Positions 33,588 through 45,639 are shown, numbered from the stretch's first letter. The stretch: DNA of 64,000 bases from Alopecurus myosuroides (GCA_028641055.1 CM054062.1:143408144-143472143), one strand, 5' to 3'. Translations and numbers: made by a program. Notes: generated by a model not told the origin, from the letters alone.

Positions 33588-34070
33588 CTACTGTGGCACT
33601 GGCGGACTGCGCGTCCACACCACCCTCCCTTCGCCGAAGCCGCACGCAATCCTCGCGGGCCGCGACCATGCAGGCGACGCCTCCGCAAGCACCGCTGCAG
33701 GCACCACGACCTTCGTAGCTGGCCGGCCCTCCGCGGCGACTTCCGGCGTCACAGGGCGGCGGCAGAGCGGGCACTCGGGGCGCAGCAGCAGCCACCTGCC
33801 GATGCACTCCTCGTGGAATCCGTGCCCGCACGCCTGCAGCATCCGTACTGGCACCGCCGGTGTCTCGGAGTCTCCGGAGCATCGCGCCGCTCCGGCCAGC
33901 TCCGACAGGCACACTGCGCACTCCTGCGTTGCCGCCGGCGCGGCCTCCGCGCACGTGGCGCCTTCCTGCCGGTCTCCGTGCGACCACGCCAAGGCAAGAA
34001 TCCCTGCAGTCGCCGCGGCAGCGGCAGCGGCTGCCGCACCCGCGACCACGGCGCCGGCGATAGCGATCAT
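33588..34070 (-). CDS. RING-H2 E3 ubiquitin ligase, ATL-like
   Basis: 160 residues, intronless, and the only convincing host gene here. The N-terminus (residues 2-29) is a hydrophobic Ala-rich segment, probably a membrane anchor. A RING-H2 finger follows at about residues 50-103: ECAVC, then CGHGFHEEC, then CPLC, giving C-x2-C...C-x-H-x2-H-x2-C...C-x2-C, with the Trp of CIGRW at the ATL position. ATL proteins are membrane-bound E3 ligases that pair with E2 enzymes, often in defence or stress responses. Two oddities: 26 residues separate the second and third zinc ligands (about 15 is usual), and the GLD motif normally found before the RING is absent. High GC and a TATA box 80 bp upstream of the ATG support a real gene. 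Substrate unknown. Confidence 0.85.
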   Translation of the reverse strand: MIAIAGAVVAGAAAAAAAAATAGILALAWSHGDRQEGATCAEAAPAATQECAVCLSELAGAARCSGDSETPAVPVRMLQACGHGFHEECIGRWLLLRPECPLCRRPVTPEVAAEGRPATKVVVPAAVLAEASPAWSRPARIACGFGEGRVVWTRSPPVPQ

Positions 34071-34151
34071 GGAATCCTTTTGCTCCTCGGCGTGTGTCGG
34101 TGTTGGTATACAACGGTGGATGAGAGAGGCCGACGAGTGCAGGCGGTGTGG

Positions 34152-34157
34152 TATATA
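34152..34157 (-). promoter_or_regulatory. TATA box of the RING-H2 gene
   Basis: On the minus strand CCTATATACC lies about 80 bp before the ATG at 34070, implying a short untranslated leader. Confidence 0.65.
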
Positions 34158-34454
34158 GGCAAAGAGGTCGATGGGAGGAGGCGCGACGTGGGCGCATCAA
34201 CGCGTGGGTGAGGAGGAGCACATCACACAACCGAAAAGCCCCGATCGCCAGGACATCCGCGAAAGCGACCTCCTATCCTTTCTCCGATGCTTAAAGAAAG
34301 GGATTTATGCGCATTAAGCGAGAGGAATCAGTTGTTGGAGGCGTTTGCTGCAGACATGCTTTGCATGATGAGATCTCAATCATCTACGGAGTACATTTTA
34401 TTTTTAAATATTGTTCTCTGTGCCACGAACTGCTATTTTTATTTTCGCTATGCT
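34158..34454. other. RING-H2 gene upstream region, no gene seen
   Basis: The GC-rich proximal part is presumably promoter. It changes near 34290 to AT-richer sequence of unclear origin just ahead of the gypsy relic. Confidence 0.45.
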
Positions 34455-36618
34455 TTTCATGAAGAAGTCACACGTTCTGAGGAGTCACCAAGCAGCCCTG
34501 ATACTGAATCAGAATTGGCCTGCTCGTTATCCCTGCATGTTCGTAATGGAAACATAAGCTTACCAACATCAACTTGGTGGAAGATGTCAGAGACTCTTTT
34601 ATCTGGAATTGGGAGCAAGGGAAAATTTTCTCAGCCAGATCTGCCTATTTGGCGTGGTTCAAGGGCACCACTAGGTTGGGAGGAGCGGATCAGATCCCGG
34701 GCACTAGCAAAGTGCAATTTTTTTCTCTGGTTAGCCCTCGGAGACCGTTGTTGGACTGCGGATCGCCTCATGAGGCTGGATTGCCCGCCCCGCCGGCTTG
34801 CCCCTTTTGTGACCAGAAGGGGGAAAGCATCGACCACCTTCTGCTCGGTTGTGTCCTTGCGCGGGAAGTTTGGGCCACCTTCCTACCGCCCCGGGGGAGG
34901 GCCTGTTGGATCCCCGCACGAGAAGTGGGTTTGGGCAGCTGGCTCTCTTCGCTAGGCGGGGATGTTGGGGCTGACAGAGACCGGTGGACAACGTTTGCGC
35001 TCGTCGCCTGGAGCCTTTGGAGACACCGTAACGACATTGTGTTCGAAGGGGCGACGCCTTCGGCTTTGTCGGTGGTTAGAATGATCTTAGTGGAGGTTGA
35101 ACGGTGGCGTTTGTCTACACTGTTTATGAAAGCGCTAGCATCGGTACAGAGGTGGAGGGTTGGGGAGTAGTTGTTTTTTGCCTTTTCCGGTGGATTGCGT
35201 CCTCGACGTCTGTGTCGAACGCGTTGTAAATGGCCATCTCTGGCTTCTCCTTCTATGAAACCGTGACGTATCCTTAAAAATAATGGAAACATAGCAGAAA
35301 CATCACGGGTTATCGAGCTGCATGCTTTCCTTGCTGAACATGAAGTCTTGATACTTCTGGATTCTGGCAGCTCCACTTCCTTCATTAACAAGAAATTGGC
35401 TAGCAATATTTCAGGAGTGCAGTAATTAGCAAGACCATGTATTGTGAAGGTTGCTGATGGCACACAACAAAAGTGTGCTACTTATTTGGCAGAGTATCAC
35501 TGGTCTTCTTAGAGGGTTGTTTTCCAGACTGACCTAAGGTGTTACCACTTGGGAATTTCGATGGAATTTTGGGCATGAATTGGCTTCAAAAGCACAACCC
35601 TAATATTGATTGGGATCAGAAGACGTTATCCATCATCTCGATTCAGTTACAGGGGCACAAAATTGTACCAACACAATGTGCAACGATATCTGTCACTGAA
35701 TTGTCAGCAATCTGTCGTCAAAACTCTATAGCAAATTTGGTACATGTATATGCTTTGGATGATTCAGTCCAAATTGAGGAGGTCACTCCAGAGGTTATTG
35801 GCCAAATTTAATGATGTGTTTGCCACACCAACGGAACCGCCACCGCATCCTGAGTGCGACCACAAGATTCCATTGATGCCAGGAGCTCAACCACTTAATT
35901 CCAGAGACATAAAACAAAATTGAAACCAGAAATATAGGGTCAGGTGGAAGAGCTTCTTGAATCAGGGATTATCTAGTCCAGCACCAGTCATTTCTCCTCT
36001 CCAGCATTTCTGGTTAAGAAAAAGGACGACACATGGAGGTTGTGTATCGACAGGGAGCTCTGAATTTGATGACGGTGATAAGTAAATACCATGTTCCTAT
36101 CATTGACAAACTTCTCGACGAGCTCACAGTCGCCTGATGGTTCTCGAATCTTGATCTGTGTGCATGGTACCACCAGATTCGTCTAGCATCGGGAGAAGAA
36201 TTTAAAACGACTTTTCATACTCACTCAGGACGATGGGAACATACAGTGATGCCATGTGGCTTAGCTAGAGCACCAGCCACTTTGCTGGGTGCTATGAACA
36301 ATATCTAGGACCTCTGCTCCGCAAATGCGTCGTTGTCTTCTTCGATAACATCCTCATGTACAGCAAGACGCTGAAGGAGCACGCTCAACATTTGCTTGTT
36401 GTTGTGGAAGTTTTGGGCAGAGATCAGTGACAAGTTAAACAATCAAAATGTTCATTTGGACAACAAAGAATCTTCTATGTGGGGCATGTAATTGAGAAAA
36501 ATGGTGTTTCCTCTGATCCCAAGAAAATTGCCAAAGTTGGCAACTAGCCAACCCCTCAGAATTGCAAAGAAGTGCGCAACTACTTGGGTTTAGCAGGTTA
36601 TTACCGCAACTTCATGCA
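34455..36618 (+). pseudogene. Ty3/gypsy relic: gag end, protease and RT
   Basis: The plus strand shows a Ser/Glu-rich gag tail (EEVTRSEESPSSPD, about 34460), interrupted by a LINE at 34557-35280. The aspartic protease follows with active site LILLDSGSSTSF (about 35340), then GILGMNWLQ (about 35565), the RT lead-in HKIPLMPGAQPLN (about 35865), RT fragments SAFLVKKKDDTWRLCID (about 36000) and YHQIRLASGEEF (about 36170), and GLAGYYRNF (about 36590). Multiple stops and frameshifts are present. It ends at the poly(T) of a minus-strand LINE. It may be a different family from the relic at 22-26 kb. Confidence 0.82.
34557..35280 (+). mobile_element. 5'-truncated LINE with 13-bp target duplication
   Basis: Identical 13-bp flanks TAATGGAAACATA occur at 34544-34556 and 35281-35293. 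Removing the 724-bp insert rejoins the gypsy gag and protease frames. The insert ends in a short A run. It encodes the C-terminal zf-RVT region of a LINE reverse transcriptase (34574-35170): an FSARSAYLAWF block, a CPFCDQKGESIDHLLLGC zinc motif, and the HRNDIVFEG block near the end. Strong 5' truncation is typical of target-primed reverse transcription. Confidence 0.9.
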
Positions 36619-36648
36619 ATTTTTTTTCATGAAAACGTAAAAGCCTTG
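36619..36648 (-). mobile_element. 3' tail of a minus-strand LINE (part 1)
   Basis: Eight Ts at 36620-36627 mark the poly(A) tail of a minus-strand LINE inserted at the broken edge of the gypsy relic. The rest of the LINE resumes at 58830, beyond the large LTR element. Confidence 0.7.
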
Positions 36649-38198
36649 TGTAACATCCCAAGTATGAAAAATAGCCATTAGAATGTTTGCTCTCTGTTAT
36701 TTTATGTTTTGCATCATGACATCATGTTCATTGCATTTGTTTTGCTTGTTTTCCATTTGTTTTCCTCTGTTTTCATTTGTTTTCCTTTGTTTTCTATTTG
36801 AATTTCAAATCAATATGCAAACCTTTTGTTTCATACTTGTGATGTTACAATTTCCAAAATGATATTTCAAATCAAAACAATCAATTGTTTCCATTAAAGT
36901 TGTGATTTCAAAACTGTTGTTTTGTTTCTATCAAAAATTCATTTAATACTAAACCCTTTTCAAATTCAATTAATTTCCAAAACAGCAACCCCTTTTGAAA
37001 CTTATGAAAATGACCAAAACACTTCCATCATTGTTTCCATCAAACCATAAGGTTCAAAACTATTTAAAATGATGGCTTTTAATATTTCACTTAATTCAAA
37101 TGATGTTCAAATTCAATTGCAAATTACAAACAGCACCCAATTTGAACTTATCAAAATTACAAAACAATTCATTCACTTGTTTCCAATTAAACTTGAATTT
37201 TAAAACTTATTTTGCTTAAGATCAAGTATTTCAATTAATATTAAATGTCATTCAAATTTTAAACAAATTACAAACAACACTTAAATTCAACTCATTTTGA
37301 AAAACCAAAAGATGCACTTTGTGCTGCTGCAATAAATAAACAATCTACAAAAATTATTCCCTAAAATTTCTAACCCAAAAACCCTCATTCTCTTCCTATT
37401 TCTATTCAGCAAAAAAAAAAATAGAACAAAAAGAATAAAACAAAGAGAGAGAGAGGGGCAGCAGGCCCAGCCCAACTTCTCTCCCCCTTGGCCTGGTACC
37501 CCTTCGACCCACCCACCTCTTCTTCCACCTCTGTACGGCCGTTCATCCACGATGTCCACGTCGACTGGTTCAGGGAGCAGACGGTGCAGCTCCTCCCCCT
37601 CCCCCTATAACTCGAGCTCTAACCCTAGGGTTCCCCTCTAACCCTAGCTCTCCTCTCTTCTCCCTCTTCCCCGCCTCCATTCTTCCTTTTTCCTCTCCCT
37701 CGATGTTCTGCAACTCCCTCTGTAACTCTGAACCACACCCGAAAATTCCCCTCCTCCTCTCCGGTGATCACCGCCGGTGGGGTCCCCTCCGGCCATGGCG
37801 AGGCCGGGAATGGAAACCCCTCGGCCCCCTCATCCTCTCCAACCCCGCGGCGAGGGCCGGGAGCGGACGAGGCGCCGCCGCCATCCTCCCCTTCGCCACC
37901 GTCGCCATCTGCTCCGCCCGACCTGCTCCTCCCTCTGTCCGCTCGAGGTGATCATCTCCTCCCTCTCGCTCCCCTCCCCTCCTCCCTCTCGCACGCCCAC
38001 AGAACGTCCACGTCCGCGGCGCCCCACGGCGAGTCGCAGCAGCGACGATCGCTGTCCGCCGGCGGCAGTTTTCCTTCCGTCGATGTTCAGTTCAGAAAAC
38101 GTACGTGCAAATTCAGTTAACTGTTAAACTGAAGAATAACTCCCCGAGTTCCCTGTACCTATCACAAATCGACAGCCACCGCAGTGGCAGTGACCCTT

Positions 38199-38245
38199 TG
38201 CGCGCACAGCGAGGGGGTGGGTTCGAATCCCACCCCCGCGGAATA
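38199..38245 (+). other. tRNA-like T-arm in the LTR
   Basis: GTGGGTTCGAATCCCAC forms a 5-bp stem with the TTCGAAT loop, followed by CCCCGCGG, like the 3' half and B box of a tRNA gene. No matching 5' half is visible. The copy in the right LTR (about 43755) has TTTGAAT instead. Confidence 0.45.
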
Positions 38246-38399
38246 AACCCTTTTATTCCTTCTGTTTTTCCAAGCCCTGCACAAATCCCAGATTTGCACC
38301 CAAGTCCTTGCCATTTCTTTCTAGATCCCTACTATTTATTTTCTAAGTCCCTAGTTAATATAAAATGGCAGAATAATACCAAATTTTGTAAATTGCCTA

Positions 38400-39240
38400 A
38401 ATAATTCATCTTAACTCCAAATTCAACTTTTAAATATGTTTTCAATACCAAATTAAATGCTCTACCCAAATATAAAATTTGTTTACTGTTTTGAATATTT
38501 TAAATTGGTGCAATATTTGAATTCTTGTTCAATTCACTTAATGTTGCAAAATTCATAACTTGGGCATAAAAATTCCAAATTCAACAAACTAAATATGTTT
38601 TCCATTCAATTTTTCATGTACTTTCCAAATATCAACTTTGTTTGCTGTTTTGAATACTTTAAATTGCTGAAAACAACTGTTTCTTAATTATTGCATTTAA
38701 AATTGCTAAATTCATAACTTGCTCATTTTAAATCCATTTTCCACAAATAAAATATGTTTTCCATGCTAAATTAAACCACCTTTTCAAATATAAACTTTGT
38801 TTCATGTTTTGGATAATTAAAATTGGTTAAATAATTTAAACCTTGTTTAAATCATTTAATATTGTTAAATTCCTAACTTGGTCAAATTAATTTCTTTTTG
38901 AACCTATAAAATATGTTTTCAAACTAGAAAAGTATAAACTTATCAAATATGAATTTGGTTTAATGTTTTGAACAAATAAAACTTCAAATAATTTCATACT
39001 TGAATTAATTCATTTAAATCTTGTTTAAACTTGTTTAATGCATAAGTAATTCATTGTAACTCCTTTTTTCAATAATTGAAACATGTATTCCACCTAAAAT
39101 TGTGTTGTCTTATAAAATATGAACTTTGTTATCTATTTTGAACAATTAAAATTGGTGAAAACAACAAATGCTTGTGTGACACCTTTAAGGAACCAAAATT
39201 CCATAACTTAATAAATGAATTTCCAAACTTGGTAAACCTT
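38400..39240 (+). repeat. Degenerate ~160-bp tandem repeats in the left LTR
   Basis: Five diverged units recur with a period near 160 bp. Each has AAATATGTTTTCCAT-like sequence (about 38430, 38588, 38748, 38908 and 39075), followed by AAATATAAACTTTGTTT and TGTTTTGAA blocks. Same array at about 55860-56650 in the right LTR. Confidence 0.65.
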
Positions 39241-41361
39241 ATTTCTAATTGCCTCTATTGTTGTTTTCTTTTTGTTTTCTCCATCCATGCATCATTCTAA
39301 TTCACTTTCACCTGATGATTAGTTGTAGAACAATTAATTCAACCAGAATTCATGGGCTTTCCATATGCAATCCAATTGCATATGGGTCCATTTAATCATG
39401 TTGCTATCTTGTCAACTAGTTTATTTCTATGCATCCATTAAATGGTCATGCATCATCCCATGATTGTGCACTATGCCATGTTATTGATTGTTTGCCTCTG
39501 CGTTGTTTGTTTGCTTCTTCTCGGATAAACGACGACGTTGAGACCGACGATACTTACGACACCCCTTCTAAGGATCTAGCTCAGTACCAGGCTGCTGAGT
39601 TTGCGGGCAAGTATTCACTCACATGAACCACTGTGTTCCTTTCAACATTTGTTACCGATAATTTCCGTTGTCTATTCTGCTAGCCCTATGAATCGTTGCT
39701 TCTGTTCGAACCTATCACATGTATCCTTTAACCCTGATAATGCCTCACCTCCACTCCCATAACCCCGTTGTTTGAGCCCGTGCCTTACTAGCATGCTTAG
39801 GGTTGTTTCTGCTCGAGTCTGTTACCCGTTACTTTCTGTTACTAATTTCTATCATGTTCTGGGGCTCGATGTCAAACAACAACCTGTTAATTTTGAGGTA
39901 ATAATAATTTGCTGATAAGGCACCGGCAGGAGGCCCGGCGTGGTTTTGAGGCCTGCTAGTGTCGACCCTAAGTAGGAAAAGGGTCTAATCTACTGATCCA
40001 TGATGAGCGCACTAACCGCATGTGGGAAGCGTGTATGGGCGCCCCCCTCAATTTGATTCGATTCGCATCTCGTCCAAATCGCCACACTTAGTTCGGGCTT
40101 TCCATTTGATGCATGCATGTGCAGGTGCGAACCCTTGGCGCCAGGGTGGAACTTTTGTAGTCGGCATTTAGGGCGGCGTGGTCTTAGAGTGCTATGAGGG
40201 TCCCCTTTTCTTCGTGGGGCTCGATTAGCCGCGCACGCACAGCATGTGGTTCTTTGGGCTTGATGCGAAGAAGAGTTGAGTTGTGTTCAGTGTCCCGCTT
40301 GGTGGGAAAGGCCTTCCCATCTGGCGGGTTATTCTTACGTGTACGGCCAAATTGGTGCACCCCTGCAGGGATAAATCTTCTCGAGAAGCCGTGTTTTCCG
40401 CGGTTATGGACTACTTGGTGAAAGTACTGGCTAACAAGTACTCAGAACAACTTACACCTAACTAATGATAACTTGACTAGTAATAGTCTTATTGACACAA
40501 TAACTTGAACCATCATTAATCCAACTGTGTGAGTTATCCTCGGATTGCTTCTTTGGATAAGGGGCGAGATCCAGGATGGGTTTTGTTTGGAGTTAGATGT
40601 TAGTTGGTTACGATACGCTATCTTATCTTCTTTCTGTTTAGCCGGAAGTGGTAGTAACTCTGTAGTTGGTTAGAGCAGCCAGTTGCAGCATCTTTTATAT
40701 CCCCTTTCTTCCGTTGAACCCAAAGCATCTGTGCTTGGTGTTGACGGGTTACACTTTGGTGAATTGTGAGTCTTGCTTGCCAGTACGTTTATGTACTGAC
40801 CCCTTTGGGGCTGTGGTTTCCGCAGACTACGTTTCCGAGGATCCCCATGGTGGCTACTACGTGGAGTATGACGAGACTGCTGACGAGTAGATAGCGGACC
40901 CGGGCAGGATCCGAGACTTCGTGGATGGGCTCCGTCTTTTCGTTTCCGGCCTCTTAGGCCTATTTGGATCTTGTCTGTACTCAGACATTTTGGATGCTTC
41001 CTCTGTGATGTAATGATGAATTGTTGGGGCATGTGTCCTCTGGATGATTGTATTTGCTATCTCTGCTCTAATGAGAGCTATTTGCAACTTGTTTCAATCT
41101 TTTGTGTCTTAGAGATCTGTTGTGATATCACTTGTTCAAATGCCGTTGATGTACCATGTGTGTATGTTTTGAAGTACGTCAATGGAAGTGTCCTGATTTC
41201 TATGGGATGGTTTACGTAGACGATGAACAGTAGGGGTTGGTTGTCACACATACGTGTGTTGGCCTACTCGTAAGAGATGCGGGTGCAGGTAAGCCCCGTA
41301 ATCCAATCATCTGCTGTTCAACGGAACTGCGAGTATCCTCTAGAAGTCCGGGTGCGACAAA

Positions 41362-41373
41362 TGGTATCAGAGC
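41362..41373 (+). promoter_or_regulatory. tRNA-Met primer-binding site
   Basis: TGGTATCAGAGC begins two bases after the left LTR. Confidence 0.88.
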
Positions 41374-42189
41374 CTGTCTGCCTGTAGGATCCCTTTTACT
41401 GGTCGCAGTTGAGTCTAGAAACTATTTTGTAGCTATATAGGAAAAATGAAACGTGAGAGTAGGAATTCTGTTCTTTTTCTTCTTTCCCCACCCACCCTCC
41501 CTTTTCTGGTAAGGAAGTGCAACGTTGTTTTCTCTTCTCACCTAAACTTTCAAGTTAGGGTTTCACGGATCCTGGTTTCTCTAGGATGGTTATATCTACT
41601 AGACCATAGGAATGGAGGTGGTTGTGACATGATTTATCATGTTACCTACTCACGATTGAGAACGGAGGCGTGTAAGCCCCGGAAGCAGATCCTCTATTCC
41701 TTAAGCAGTAGATATTTATCCTTTAGAAGCCCGGATGGGTTTTTCCGTAGTACCGCAGGAGTGTTTTGATCTCGTGTTTTTCCCGATGTTTCTTTGATAT
41801 CCTGTTTTTCTCAACATCCTTTTCGTCCGTTGAAATCTTGTTGTTGCTTCCCATTTCAGTTCCTCTACCGGCGTCTAATCAATAACTCTGTTCCACCATT
41901 CTGGCCAGATAGTCTATTCTCCAAATGAATAAAGTTCTATTCAGCTATACACCCTCCATACAAAACCTCTACCCCTACTCAAAAATGTTCCGGTGGTTTC
42001 CAAATTCCCTGACATCTTTCCAGAAGAGTTGCCAGGAATGCCTGTCATCTTGAACTTCCAGACAAACTATCCAAGGTGCACGTTGTGTTTCACGTGTCAC
42101 AGCTCAAGAGGATCTTCCCAAGAAGTATCCGGACCTTTTCTTTTCTCAGTAGGAATCTCGGGGCGCGATTCCTTCAAGGGGGGGTGTTT
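41374..42189 (+). pseudogene. Minimal interior of the 4.7-kb-LTR element
   Basis: About 600 bp of leader without a gene is followed by two joined scraps of gypsy pol. SKFPDIFPEELPGMP (about 42000) is the stretch just before RT in chromoviruses. VHVVFHVSQLKRIFP (about 42080) is the end of integrase. The whole RT, RNase H and integrase core between them is missing, so the interior looks like a deletion product. A G-rich run (about 42177-42186) before the right LTR serves as PPT. Confidence 0.7.
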
Positions 42190-43832
42190 TGTAACATCCC
42201 AAGTATGAAAAATAGCCATTAGAATGTTTGCTCTCTGTTATTTTATGTTTTGCATCATGACATCATGTTCATTGCATTTGTTTTGCTTGTTTTCCATTTG
42301 TTTTCCTCTGTTTTCATTTGTTTTCCTTTGTTTTCTATTTGAATTTCAAATCAAATTGCAAACCTTTTGTTTCATACTTGTGATATTACAATTTCCAAAA
42401 TGATATTTCAAATCAAAACAATCAATTGTTTCCATTAAAGTTGTGATTTCAAAACTGTTGTTTTGTTTCTATCAAAAATTCATTTAATACTAAACCCTTT
42501 TCAAATTCAATTAATTTCCAAAACAACAACCCCTTTTGAAACTTATGAAAATGACCAAAACACTTCCATCATTGTTTCCATCAAACCATAAGGTTCAAAA
42601 CTATTTAAAATGATGGCTTTTAATATTTCACTTAATTCAAATGATGTTCAAATTCAATTGCAAATTACAAACAGCACCCAATTTGAACTTATCAAAATTA
42701 CAGAACAATTCATTCACTTGTTTCCAATTAAACTTGAATTTTAAAACTTATTTTGCTTAAGATCAAGTATTTCAATTAATATTAAATGTCATTCAAATTT
42801 TAAACAAATTACAAACAGCACTTAAATTCAACTCGTTTTGAAAAACCAAAAGATGCACTTTGTGCTGCTGCAATAAATAAACAATCTACAAAAATTATTC
42901 CCTAAAATTTCTAACCCAAAAACCCTCATTCTCTTCCTATTTCTATTCAGCAAAAAAAAATAGAACAAAAAGAATAAAACAAAGAGAGAGAGAGGGGCAG
43001 CAGGCACAGCCCAACTTCTCTCCCCCTTGGCCTGGTACCCCTTCGACCCACCCACCTCTTCTTCCACCTCTGTACGGCCGTTCATCCACGATGTCCACGT
43101 CGACTGGTTCAGGGAGCAGACGGTGCAGCTCCTCCCCCTCCCCCTATAACTCGAGCTCTAACCCTAGGGTTCCCCTCTAACCCTAGCTCTCCTCTCTTCT
43201 CCCTCTTCCCCGCCTCCATTCTTCCTTTTTCCTCTCCCTCGCTGCTCTGCAACTCCCTCTGTAACTCTGAACCACACCCGAAAATTCCCCTCCTCCTCTC
43301 CGGTGATCACCGCCGATGGGGTCCCCCTCCGGCCATGGAGAGGCCGGGAATGGAAACCCCTCGGCCCCCTCATCCTCTCCAACCCCGCGGCGAGGGCCGG
43401 GAGCGGCCGAGGCGCCGCCGCCATCCTCCCCTTCGCCACCGTCGCCATCTGCTCCGCCCGACCTGCTCCTCCCTCTGTCCGCTCGAGGTGATCATCTCCT
43501 CCCTCTCGCTTCCCTCCCCTCCTCCCTCTCGCACGCCCACAGAACGTCCACGTCCGCGGTGCCCCACGGCGAGTCGCAGCAGCGACGATCGCTGTCCGCC
43601 GGCGGCAGTTTTCCTTCCGTCGATGTTCAGTTCAGAAAACGTACGTGCAAATTCAGTAACTAGTTAAACTGAAGAATACCTCCCCGAGTTCCCTGTACCT
43701 ATCACAAATCGACAGCCACCGCAGTGGCAGTGACCCTTTGCGCGCACAGCGAGGGGGTGGGTTTGAATCCCACCCCCGCGGAATAAACCCTTTTATTCCT
43801 TCTGTTTTTCCAAGCCCTGCACAAATCCCAGA
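42190..43832 (+). repeat. Right 4.7-kb LTR, 5' part
   Basis: Matches 36649-38291 with scattered differences. Interrupted at 43832/43833 by the Sirevirus. Confidence 0.93.
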
Positions 43833-45222
43833 TGAAAGTAAAGTATAGGCACCTAGAGGGGGGGGGGTGAATAGGTGCTACGACCAATTTTAATTTTACT
43901 TAAGATTTAGGCTTGACAAGAAGGTAAATTCTCTAGATTATGCAACTAGGGGTGAATTTACCTATATGATAAGGCTAGCAATTAAGACAACTAGAACAAC
44001 ACTTAATGCAACTAGTACAACAATAAATGTGACAAGTACTAGAAGTAAATAGGGAGGAACGAGATAACCGATGGAAGCACACGGAGACACGATGTATTCC
44101 CGAGTTCCTCCTTGTTAAGGGAGTACGTCTCGTTGGAGGGGTGTGAGCTCGCCACGAAGGCCTACTCAACGCCACAAAGGCCTCACCCTATTCTCCGATG
44201 AACTTCGCCACAAAGGCCTAGTTCACCTTCCACTATAGAACCCCTTTGAGGCGGGGATCGAATCCTTTACAAACAAGTTTGGGGCACACACCCACAACTT
44301 AATTGGGGGCTCCCAACACTCACAAATCACCAAGAGTAGCAAGAAGCCTAGGTTCTCCACATGAGGAAACCCTAGGCCAAGATTCCTCAAGCAAAGGAGA
44401 GGGGAAATGAAATCCGGTTGGTGAAGACGTAGATCGGGGCCTTCTCCTTCAATCCACCAAAGATCTAGGCTTTTGGGTGGTTGGATTGGGAGATCTAGCA
44501 AGGTGGTTGAGCTTCAACAATGGAGTCTTTAAGTCTGGTCGAGCTAACTTGAGGTTGGTGGAGGGGAGGGGGTATTTATACCCCCCATAAATGCAAAGAG
44601 CCGTTGGAGCTTTTCTGGCGAAAGTCACACCGGAGACTCCGGTGTAAGACCGGAGACTCCGGTCTGGGCCGGAGACTCCGGACAGTTTCCGGTGTCACAA
44701 ATCTTCAGGGAAAATCCACTCCGGAGACTCCGGTCTGGTGGACCGGAGACTCCGGTCTTGGTGCTTCGAATATGCAGAGAGTATGTCTGTGGTCTTGCGA
44801 TCGAAGGAAACAAATACTCACACCGGAGACTCCGGTAAGTATCCGGTAAGACTCCGGTGTGGGTTCAGTGCGCGACACCACCAAGTCCTTAGAGAAAAAC
44901 CTTGAAGAAAAGCCCACACCGGAGACTCCGGACAGTCTCCGGACACTCTCCGGTGTGGGTACAGTACGCGACACCAGAATTTCCTTAGCCAAAATCCCTG
45001 AGCAAATATCCACACCGGAGACTCCGGTCTGGTAGACCGGAGACTCCGGCCTGGAGAAAATTCCAGAGAGCAGAGATATTGGACAACAGCTCCTTTTTGT
45101 ACCTCATCACCACAAATGATAATATGTTGAAGTAACCCCTGAAATACATCAAACACCTATTAGATTACATGTGTTGTTAACAAACACCAAAACAAGATGA
45201 TTTAAGCGCGTTTGCACTTTCA
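43833..45222 (-). repeat. 3' LTR of the Sirevirus
   Basis: Partner of 54363-55756. Nine full copies of CCGGAGACTCCGG lie at 44630, 44650, 44669, 44721, 44743, 44823, 44919, 45015 and 45037 (plus-strand starts), all on the U3 side of a minus-strand TATAAATA (44573-44580). Confidence 0.95.
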
Positions 45223-45236
45223 ATCTCCCCCTTTTT
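45223..45236 (-). promoter_or_regulatory. Polypurine tract of the Sirevirus
   Basis: On the minus strand CCAAAAAGGGGGAGAT abuts the 3' LTR start TGAAAGTGCA. Confidence 0.88.
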
Positions 45237-45639
45237 GGTGTTTGATGACAACACACATAAAATGGCAAATAGATCATAGCTAGGCTTTGTTTGTAAAAGA
45301 TAGAGCACTCACAAAGTGAGCTCCCCCTATTTTTCACAAACAAAGCCCCACTTGAACAAACATTAGTGAACAATTACAAGTAGTAGAGACAAGGATATGA
45401 TAAATATAAGATAGCTTCACCACAAGGTCTCTCACAAATAACAACCATAGTTCACTAAGCACTTAAAATCGAAATCAACTAGGATAGTGGGAACACAAGC
45501 CATAAGAGGCAAATCAAGTTCAACGACTTGTGTTCCGAAGCAAATAAAGCAAAAAGGAGAAGCCAAGCCAAAGCTACTTCTCCCCCTTTGGCATCGAGAC
45601 ACCAAAAAGGGGCGAAGAGAACACCGTGGTCCAACAAGC
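45237..45639 (-). other. 3' untranslated region of the Sirevirus accessory gene
   Basis: No gene is seen between the accessory gene's stop and the PPT. Confidence 0.6.

Larger units (their letters stand above)
36649..41359 (+). repeat. Left 4711-bp LTR
   Basis: Collinear with 42190-43832 plus 55762-58829. Three zones are visible: an AT-rich 5' part (36649-37430); a GC-rich block (37440-38130) with CTAACCCTAG repeats around 37618-37650; and an AT-rich tandem-repeat zone (38400-39240) followed by mixed sequence to the end. The frames inside the GC-rich block overlap in three phases and look fortuitous. A conserved short frame ends YYVEYDETADE at 40890 in both LTRs; I do not recognise it. Confidence 0.93.

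Noticed and set aside
33493..34230. 245-codon minus-strand and 219-codon plus-strand frames over the RING gene
   Set aside because: They are shadows caused by high GC. Only the 33588-34070 frame has the zinc ligands.
37764..38127. Overlapping 110-118-codon frames in the GC-rich part of the large LTR (repeated at 43316-43667)
   Set aside because: They occur in three phases over the same bases, are Pro/Arg/Ser-rich from base composition, and show no domain. They repeat only because the LTR does.
38199..38245. Complete tRNA gene
   Set aside because: Only the T-arm and part of the acceptor are recognisable; there is no D-arm, anticodon arm or 5' acceptor strand.
43851..43867. G-run as a sequencing artefact or G-quadruplex
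   Set aside because: A run of 10 versus 14 Gs in the two LTRs is more simply homopolymer length variation or base-calling error; no other G tracts are arranged for a quadruplex.
44604..45156. Frames with repeated ETPVSQTGDSG-like peptides in the Sirevirus LTR
   Set aside because: They are translations of the CCGGAGACTCCGG DNA repeats, present in every frame, and lie in promoter DNA.
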